Shown here piece by piece: positions 29,323 through 34,369 of a stretch of 34,369 bases of DNA. The notes under the pieces were generated by a model. The model did not search any database. It was not told where the DNA came from and was given only the letters and a program-made list of their open reading frames with translations. The stretch is from contig JAEUUE010000065.1 in assembly GCA_016787605.1 (NCBI GenBank), positions 1 to 34,369 of the forward strand, written 5' to 3'. Each line of letters opens with the position of its first letter. Position 1 is the first letter of the stretch. The translations under genes were made by a program, and so were the position numbers. The DNA is from Cyclobacteriaceae bacterium. GTDB taxonomy: Bacteria > Bacteroidota > Bacteroidia > Cytophagales > Cyclobacteriaceae.

Positions 29323-30822
29323 CTCGGGAGGGAGGGTGGAAAACAATTTCTTTTCGTCGACACCGGCGCGGCGCAGCTTCCGACGCTCGAGGAAGTAGAG
29401 GACCGATGCTCCCAACATCACCAGGAGCCATACCGGCGTGGAGTGAAAGTACCAGGCGTCAACTTTTGATGTGAGATCTTTGAAGACGTGAATGCTCAGC
29501 AGGCCGAAGAGCAGGATGATTCCCACTGTGGCCAGCATGATTTGAATGCCCCGGTGCTTTACCACGGAGATCGATTCATACAATACCGGGTTTCTTCGAC
29601 GCAGGACCAGGACGGCCATGCACATCGCCATGAAGTTGATCAGCATACTGGTGACCATAATATCGATGCCGAGGAAGAAGTCGCCGGCGAAGTGACTGCC
29701 CAGGATCCCCACAGAGGCCATACCCCCGCTGAGCAGGAGGGCGATATGAGGCGTCTTGAACCGCGGGTGTACCTGGGTGACGGCTTTCGGGAAGATCCCG
29801 TCTTCCGCCCAGGCGAACATCAATCGCGAGACCGACAGCAGCATGGCCGGCAGATCGTTGATGAGCGCCACGGCGGCGCCAGAGACAATGATGATCGTCC
29901 ATCCCGGGTTCAGCACGACACTCATCAGCCCGGAGGCTGTGACATCGCCTTGGTTAGCCATCTGCGCAACATGTCCCCAGGGAACGGTGTGATAGACCGC
30001 GCCGGCGAAGAGCAGGTAGAAGAGGCCCACAATGCCGACGGCCAGCCCGATTGCCAGCGGGAGGTTTCTGCCGGGATTCTTTGCTTCACCTCCGGCCTGT
30101 GCGATGCTGTCGAAGCCGATGAAACTGGAGAAGAGCACTGCGCTGGCGGAGAAGAAGGTGAACAGGTCAAAAGGCGCGGCCATTCCCCGAACGTTTTCAG
30201 CCGCTTCCGGCGAGAGGTGCGCCAGGTATTTCTCCTGGCCCGTGGAGTAGCCGACCACGATGACGACTGCGCCGAGGGCAAACATCAGGACCATCAGCGG
30301 GATGAGGGTGCGTTCGTACGCCTGGATACCCCGGATGTTGATCCAGACAAAAAGCCAGAGCAAACTGAGCGACAGGCTGACTCGCACCGAGCCGGAATCC
30401 AACCAGGCGGCTACCTGGTCTTGCTGAAGGGCGAAGGCGATATCACGGAAGAACGGGATGATGACATAGGAGACAACGCCGATGGCGATGGATAATCCAA
30501 ACCATTGGGAAAAGCTGGCAACAAAACCAAGGTAAGGGTGCAGTCCGCGGCTGGCATAGATGTAACTGCCGCCCGCCCGGGGCATGGCCGACGCCAGGAT
30601 CGCATAGGCAAAGGCGGCGAGTATGGCCGGTAGCGCGGCGAACAGGAAAGCCGGCACTACGTGGGGACCGATCCCTGGCACGTTGCGCTGGATCATGAAG
30701 GGTACCACGTAAATGGAGGCGCCGATCATGGAGCAGATACCGGTGGCGGTGAGACCCGCCAGGCTCAGCTGCCGCGAGAGGCCGGAGGCGCGAGATGAGC
30801 CGAGCAAGGTAGGTTGCATCAT
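29320..30822 (-). CDS. APC-family amino acid permease
   Basis: An inner-membrane transporter of the APC superfamily, 500 residues with about twelve hydrophobic segments. The first helix carries GLTATGICSMIGASIYVVPF, the unwound TM1 substrate motif of this family (GxxIGxxIY), and TM2 has ILASAMPRAGGSYIYASRGL. AVLFSSFIGFDSIAQAGGEAKNPGRNLPLAI is the TM6 region, seen in pieces FIGFDSIAQAGGEAKNPGRN. A TTG at 30831 is a possible alternative start, but the ATG pair at 30822/30819 is better. The AKR-Rid fusion gene follows 10 bp downstream, so the permease may import its substrate or a related amine or amino acid (inference). Confidence 0.92.
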   Translation of the reverse strand: MMQPTLLGSSRASGLSRQLSLAGLTATGICSMIGASIYVVPFMIQRNVPGIGPHVVPAFLFAALPAILAAFAYAILASAMPRAGGSYIYASRGLHPYLGFVASFSQWFGLSIAIGVVSYVIIPFFRDIAFALQQDQVAAWLDSGSVRVSLSLSLLWLFVWINIRGIQAYERTLIPLMVLMFALGAVVIVVGYSTGQEKYLAHLSPEAAENVRGMAAPFDLFTFFSASAVLFSSFIGFDSIAQAGGEAKNPGRNLPLAIGLAVGIVGLFYLLFAGAVYHTVPWGHVAQMANQGDVTASGLMSVVLNPGWTIIIVSGAAVALINDLPAMLLSVSRLMFAWAEDGIFPKAVTQVHPRFKTPHIALLLSGGMASVGILGSHFAGDFFLGIDIMVTSMLINFMAMCMAVLVLRRRNPVLYESISVVKHRGIQIMLATVGIILLFGLLSIHVFKDLTSKVDAWYFHSTPVWLLVMLGASVLYFLERRKLRRAGVDEKKLFSTLPPE

Positions 30823-30856
30823 TCTTGCCAAGATGGGGATTTTGGTCCAATCCTCT

Positions 30857-30864
30857 TATATTGA
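30857..30864 (+). promoter_or_regulatory. -7-like element directly before the lipoprotein at 30869
   Basis: TATATTGA followed by CCGG and the ATG. It shows the same layout as TAACTTGA at 6929 and may give a leaderless message. A TTTG at 30841-30844 is too close (12-nt spacer) to be a normal -33. Confidence 0.3.
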
Positions 30865-30868
30865 CCGG

Positions 30869-31549
30869 ATGAATAGGTGGGCATGGACGTTCGTGGCGGC
30901 CGCCGCTTGCACCTCATGTTCGTCTGTCAGCAAAATCACCGACTCCGAACTGAGCAGCGGGGTTTATCTTTTGCCGGCATCCGGGGAGCGCGGCGAAAAA
31001 ACCAAGCAACGGGTTTACCTGGAAGAGGCAGGGGATTCAACCTCCTATAAGCCCATTGACAAGCACCAGGTTGCTACAGGTCCGGCGGTGCGGGTAACCT
31101 CTGGTCAGGTCTTTCAAAAACCAAGTTTTGATATTGACGTGTTGGTGGTAGTATTCAAGTATCGCCCGGGACTGGCTTCCGTGCCCAGTCAACTCACGAC
31201 CGACTTCAACGGCAACCTGTTCCTGGGATACCGCCGTGATTGGTACTCGGTCACGGACAAGTCCACGCCTTATGGATGGAAGCGCAAGGTGAGCCAGAAG
31301 TCGATATCGGTTGGCGGTTTCGCGGGGATCGGGACCACGTTTGTCAGCCCCTGGACGACCAACCACCGGACCACCGATGAATACAGCGGGTTTATCCTGT
31401 CGAAAGGTGTTTCCGCTATGGTGGGCGTAAAAAGCCTGACGGTTGGGCTGGGCGTCGGGTGGGATAATCTGGTAGACCGCGACAAGGATATTTGGGTCTA
31501 TCAGTTCAAGCCCTGGTACGGTCTTAGCCTTAGTTTGAACTTAAACTGA
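30869..31549 (+). CDS. Orphan lipoprotein with beta-barrel-like C-terminal half (226 aa)
   Basis: A predicted exported protein of unknown function. The start MNRWAWTFVAAAACTSCSSV is a short leader with two Cys that could be lipidated (AAAC or CTSC). The first half is mixed; the second half has alternating hydrophobic and polar strands such as FLGYRRDWYSV, SVGGFAGIGTTFVSP, VSAMVGVKSLTVGLGVGW and YGLSLSLNLN. That pattern is typical of outer-membrane or amphipathic beta sheets, with turns between them. The frame is open upstream to 30713, but this leader defines the start. It is divergent from the APC permease and runs toward CorA, 49 bp away. No family recognised. Confidence 0.72.
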   Translation: MNRWAWTFVAAAACTSCSSVSKITDSELSSGVYLLPASGERGEKTKQRVYLEEAGDSTSYKPIDKHQVATGPAVRVTSGQVFQKPSFDIDVLVVVFKYRPGLASVPSQLTTDFNGNLFLGYRRDWYSVTDKSTPYGWKRKVSQKSISVGGFAGIGTTFVSPWTTNHRTTDEYSGFILSKGVSAMVGVKSLTVGLGVGWDNLVDRDKDIWVYQFKPWYGLSLSLNLN

Positions 31550-31598
31550 GTTGCCCTGAGGAAAACTCCTATATTGCCAATGATTTTTTGAGCTTCGT

Positions 31599-32498
31599 AT
31601 GACGAATATTTTCTTGGAGAAAGGGAAGGGGGAGTACGACTGGATTGACCTCACGCATCCGACCAAAGCCGAGTTGAACGAAGTAGCCACCCGCTACGGC
31701 CTTCACGCGGCCCTGGTGGAAGATTGTCTTCAGCCCGATCACCTTCCCAAGCATGAAGTGGTAGGCGACAACCAGTTCGTGATCCTGAGGGCATTTAATG
31801 AGAACGCCACAGAGGAAGCAGATACCATCCAGGAAGTCACCGACAAGATCGCGGTATTCTTCGGGAGCGATTTCATCGTGACCGTCCACCGGCCGGAGTT
31901 TCCCTTTCTGACGGAGATCAAAAAGGAATTTGTCGAAGCAGGAAAGTGCCCGTCCCCGTACCATGTGCTTTTCCGTCTTTTCTCGCATGTTATTGTTACG
32001 TACGACAAACCTTTGTCTCACCTCATGCGGGAGATAGACTTGTATGAGCCCAAGATATTTCTGCAGCGCAAGACTCCGGATTTGCTGAAAGACCTCTACT
32101 ACATGAAGCGCCGGGCTACGGTGATGGACAACGTCTTTGAGCTTTCCAAGATCATCCATGAGAACCTGAAAGGCAAGATCTCGGCCCTCCAGTACAACCA
32201 CCTGAAAGACGAGTTTGTCAGGCTCCAGACAAGCACCCGGCAGGTGACGGATAATGTGACTAACCTGCTCAACATCTACATCTCGCTGTCGGCCCAGCGG
32301 ACGGGGGAAGTGATGCGGGTCTTGACCGTATTTTCGGTCTTTTTTATGCCGCTCACGTTCATAGTCGGGATTTACGGCATGAACTTCGACCATATGCCAG
32401 AGCTCCGCTGGTATTACGGGTATTTCTATGCCATCCTGTTCATGGTAGGCGTGACCCTCAGTATCTACCTCTGGTTCCGCAGAAAAGGATGGATGTAG
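31599..32498 (+). CDS. corA: CorA family divalent cation transporter
   Basis: A CorA-like channel for Mg2+ (some members move Co2+ or Ni2+), a homopentamer in the inner membrane. The 299-residue protein has the cytoplasmic alpha/beta funnel (YDWIDLTHPTKAEL, VTVHRPEFPFL), the long stalk helix with FELSKIIHENLKG and LQTSTRQVTDNVTNLLNIYI, then TM1 (VFSVFFMPLTFIVGIYGMNF) with the signature G260-M261-N262, and TM2 followed by the basic tail FRRKGWM. The start at 31599 is set by a stop codon just upstream in frame. A TATATTGC element lies at 31570-31577. Regulation by a Mg2+ leader was not seen; the upstream gap is only 49 bp. Confidence 0.95.
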   Translation: MTNIFLEKGKGEYDWIDLTHPTKAELNEVATRYGLHAALVEDCLQPDHLPKHEVVGDNQFVILRAFNENATEEADTIQEVTDKIAVFFGSDFIVTVHRPEFPFLTEIKKEFVEAGKCPSPYHVLFRLFSHVIVTYDKPLSHLMREIDLYEPKIFLQRKTPDLLKDLYYMKRRATVMDNVFELSKIIHENLKGKISALQYNHLKDEFVRLQTSTRQVTDNVTNLLNIYISLSAQRTGEVMRVLTVFSVFFMPLTFIVGIYGMNFDHMPELRWYYGYFYAILFMVGVTLSIYLWFRRKGWM

Positions 32499-32564
32499 CC
32501 GGCGGTTCCTGACTACGGTCATGCCTATCGGTGGACGAGATGATGTAACTTACTGTTCAACGAA

Positions 32565-34369
32565 ATGACCTCTATGGCTGACCGTTCTGCGACTTCACAT
32601 CATATCCAGCATGGGCTGCCGTTTCCTATTGGGCCCCGGTGCCAGGATGGCGGCGTTAATTTCTGCCTTTTCTCCCGTAATGCACGCCGCGTAGAGCTCC
32701 TGCTGTATCACACCGCCAACGATAAGGATCCCTATCGCACTCTTTCGCTGGACCCGGTAAGCAACCGGACGTATCACTATTGGCATGTGTTTGTCCCCGG
32801 GTTAAAGGCGGGCCAACTGTATGCATACCGCGTCGATGGTCACCACGACCCCGCACAAGGTCACCGCTTTAACGCGTCTATTCCACTGCTCGATCCGTAT
32901 GCCAAGACCATTGCTTTTCCCCAAACCCGGTCGAAGGCGGGCAACGGCAAGGGGGTGCCGTGGAAGAGCGTCGTGTGCGATATGTCGAAGTACAACTGGG
33001 AGGATGACGAACACCCGCGCACGCCCTTTTCCCAGACGGTCATTTACGAAATGCACGTAGCCGGATTCACCAAGCATCCCAATTCGGGGGTCAGTCCCGA
33101 CAAGCGGGGGACCTATGCGGGACTGATCGAAAAGATTCCTTACCTGGTCGACCTCGGTGTCACCGCGGTTGAACTGCTCCCCGTATTCCAGTTCGACGAC
33201 AAGCCGGGTCCGCAGGGACGGAAAGATTATTGGGGCTACAGCCCGGTCTCCTTCTTTGCCCTGCACCAGGGATACAGCAGTGATCCCACGCCGCTGGGAT
33301 CTCTCGCCGAGTTCCGCAACATGGTCAAGGAACTTCACAAGGCGGGCATCGAAGTGATCCTCGATGTGGTGTTCAACCACACCGGGGAAGGAGGTGAGGA
33401 CGGCCCGACCTATTCCTTCCGTGGCATTGACAACAGTGTCTATTATTCCCTGGAGCAAGGCAACCTGGCCAAGTATGCCAACTACTCGGGTACGGGCAAT
33501 ACAATGAACGCCAACCACCCGGCCGTGCGACGCATGATCATCGACAGCCTGCACTACTGGGTCAAGGAGATGCACGTCGATGGCTTCCGCTTCGACCTTG
33601 CATCCATCCTGGCGCGCGACCACCGGGGGCATATCATCGAAAACCCTCCCATCCTCTGGGATATTGAATCTGACCCCATCCTTGCCGGAACCAAACTCAT
33701 TGCAGAAGCCTGGGACGCAGCCGGGCTGTACCAGGTGGGCACCTTCGTGGGCGACAGCTGGAAGGAGTGGAACGGGAAATTCCGCGACGACGTCAGGAGT
33801 TTCATGAAAGGAGACAACGGGGTCATCAAGCGGTTTGCCTCCCGGCTCGTAGGCAGCCCCGACATCTATGGCAAGGACGAACGGGAGCCGGAACAGAGCA
33901 TCAATTTCATTACCTGCCACGACGGCTTCACGCTCAACGACCTGGTTTCGTACAACAGCAAGCACAACGAAGCCAATGGGGAAGACAACCGCGACGGCAC
34001 GGATCACAACCTCAGCTGGAATGGCGGGGTGGAGGGCCCCACCGATGATCCCGCCATCGAAGACTGGCGAAACCGCCAAATCCGGAATTTCTTCTCCATC
34101 ACCCTGCTGTCGGTGGGTGCCCCGATGCTCTCGATGGGCGACGAAGTGCGGCGTACCCAACGGGGCAACAACAACGCCTATTGCCAGGATAACGAGCTCA
34201 GTTGGTTTGACTGGGACCTGGTGAAGAAGAACCAGGACCTGTTCCGGTTTGTGCGGGAGCTTATCCGCATGCGACTCATGCGCGAGTCGGCACAGCAGCA
34301 GCGGTACCCGATGAACCTGCGGGAGATGCTGGAACAGCGGCTCATTGCCTGGCATGGTGTGCGGCTCAA
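32565..34369 (+). CDS. glgX: Glycogen debranching enzyme GlgX/isoamylase type (3' truncated by window edge)
   Basis: A GH13_11 debranching enzyme that hydrolyses alpha-1,6 branches in glycogen or limit dextrin. About 601 residues are visible; the remaining 100 or so lie beyond the window. An N-terminal CBM48-like domain comes first, starting HGLPFPIGPRCQDGGVNF and FSRNARRVELLLY, then the barrel with YEMHVAGFTKHPNSG, IEVILDVVFNHTGEGG, the nucleophile Asp344 in GFRFDLAS, the acid/base Glu381 in LIAEAWDAAG, and Asp453 in TCHDGFTLNDLVSY. CQDNELSWFDWD is the GlgX-specific phrase. The ATG at 32565 is the first after an in-frame stop; a second at 32574 is possible. CorA lies 66 bp upstream on the same strand. 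Glycogen synthesis genes are not in the window. Confidence 0.96.
   Translation, partial: MTSMADRSATSHHIQHGLPFPIGPRCQDGGVNFCLFSRNARRVELLLYHTANDKDPYRTLSLDPVSNRTYHYWHVFVPGLKAGQLYAYRVDGHHDPAQGHRFNASIPLLDPYAKTIAFPQTRSKAGNGKGVPWKSVVCDMSKYNWEDDEHPRTPFSQTVIYEMHVAGFTKHPNSGVSPDKRGTYAGLIEKIPYLVDLGVTAVELLPVFQFDDKPGPQGRKDYWGYSPVSFFALHQGYSSDPTPLGSLAEFRNMVKELHKAGIEVILDVVFNHTGEGGEDGPTYSFRGIDNSVYYSLEQGNLAKYANYSGTGNTMNANHPAVRRMIIDSLHYWVKEMHVDGFRFDLASILARDHRGHIIENPPILWDIESDPILAGTKLIAEAWDAAGLYQVGTFVGDSWKEWNGKFRDDVRSFMKGDNGVIKRFASRLVGSPDIYGKDEREPEQSINFITCHDGFTLNDLVSYNSKHNEANGEDNRDGTDHNLSWNGGVEGPTDDPAIEDWRNRQIRNFFSITLLSVGAPMLSMGDEVRRTQRGNNNAYCQDNELSWFDWDLVKKNQDLFRFVRELIRMRLMRESAQQQRYPMNLREMLEQRLIAWHGVRL

Noticed and set aside
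32802-34355. Long minus-strand open frame opposite glgX
   Set aside because: GlgX has all GH13 catalytic motifs in the plus frame. The opposite frame is a codon-bias shadow.
1-34369. CRISPR arrays, tRNA or rRNA genes, transposases, phage genes
   Set aside because: No direct repeats with spacers of CRISPR size and no mobile-element proteins were found. No tRNA cloverleaf or conserved rRNA stretch was recognised by eye.

Overview
This window looks like a chromosomal segment of a GC-rich member of the Bacteroidota, most likely Cytophagales-like. The evidence is an eight-helix FtsX/MacB permease of the Bacteroidota type, many lipoproteins with short lipoboxes, and almost no Shine-Dalgarno sequences. 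Upstream of several genes there is also the Bacteroidota sigma-A -7 element TAnnTTTG. The species cannot be fixed from the sequence alone. No rRNA, tRNA, CRISPR array, prophage or insertion sequence was seen. Both ends cut a gene: the FtsX permease at the left and a GlgX-type debranching enzyme at the right.

Layout. 1-4070: the 3' part of an ABC permease, then a lower-GC stretch with a small membrane peptide and two orphan lipoproteins. 4151-6834: a lipoprotein gamma-glutamyltranspeptidase divergent from a TetR-type regulator, and a small basic lipoprotein. 6941-12726: a large secreted protein with a C-terminal SUMF1 domain, a Ku end-joining protein, a TPR protein, a DUF3667 membrane protein and a HEAT-like protein. 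12825-17316: a 42-residue membrane peptide convergent with a tight five-gene minus-strand operon (SDR, ACAD10/11-like acyl-CoA dehydrogenase, APH-fold kinase, SDR, hotdog thioesterase). 17395-27842: a peptidase-rich block (M29-like protein, serine beta-lactamase-fold hydrolase, aromatic amino acid decarboxylase, S10 carboxypeptidase, methyltransferase, M24 aminopeptidase, S9 peptidase, TEX30-like hydrolase). 27870-34369: an aldo/keto reductase-Rid fusion behind an APC permease, then a lipoprotein, a CorA transporter and the start of GlgX.

How the genes work together. The five-gene operon resembles the kinase plus ACAD chemistry used on 4-hydroxyacyl-CoAs, and is the best candidate for a defined and poorly described pathway. 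The GGT, S9, S10, M24 and S12-like proteins suggest an exported peptide-scavenging lifestyle. Intergenic gaps carry hairpins and short 7- or 8-bp tandem repeats. Several ATGs lie only 2-5 nt after a -7 element, which suggests leaderless transcription.
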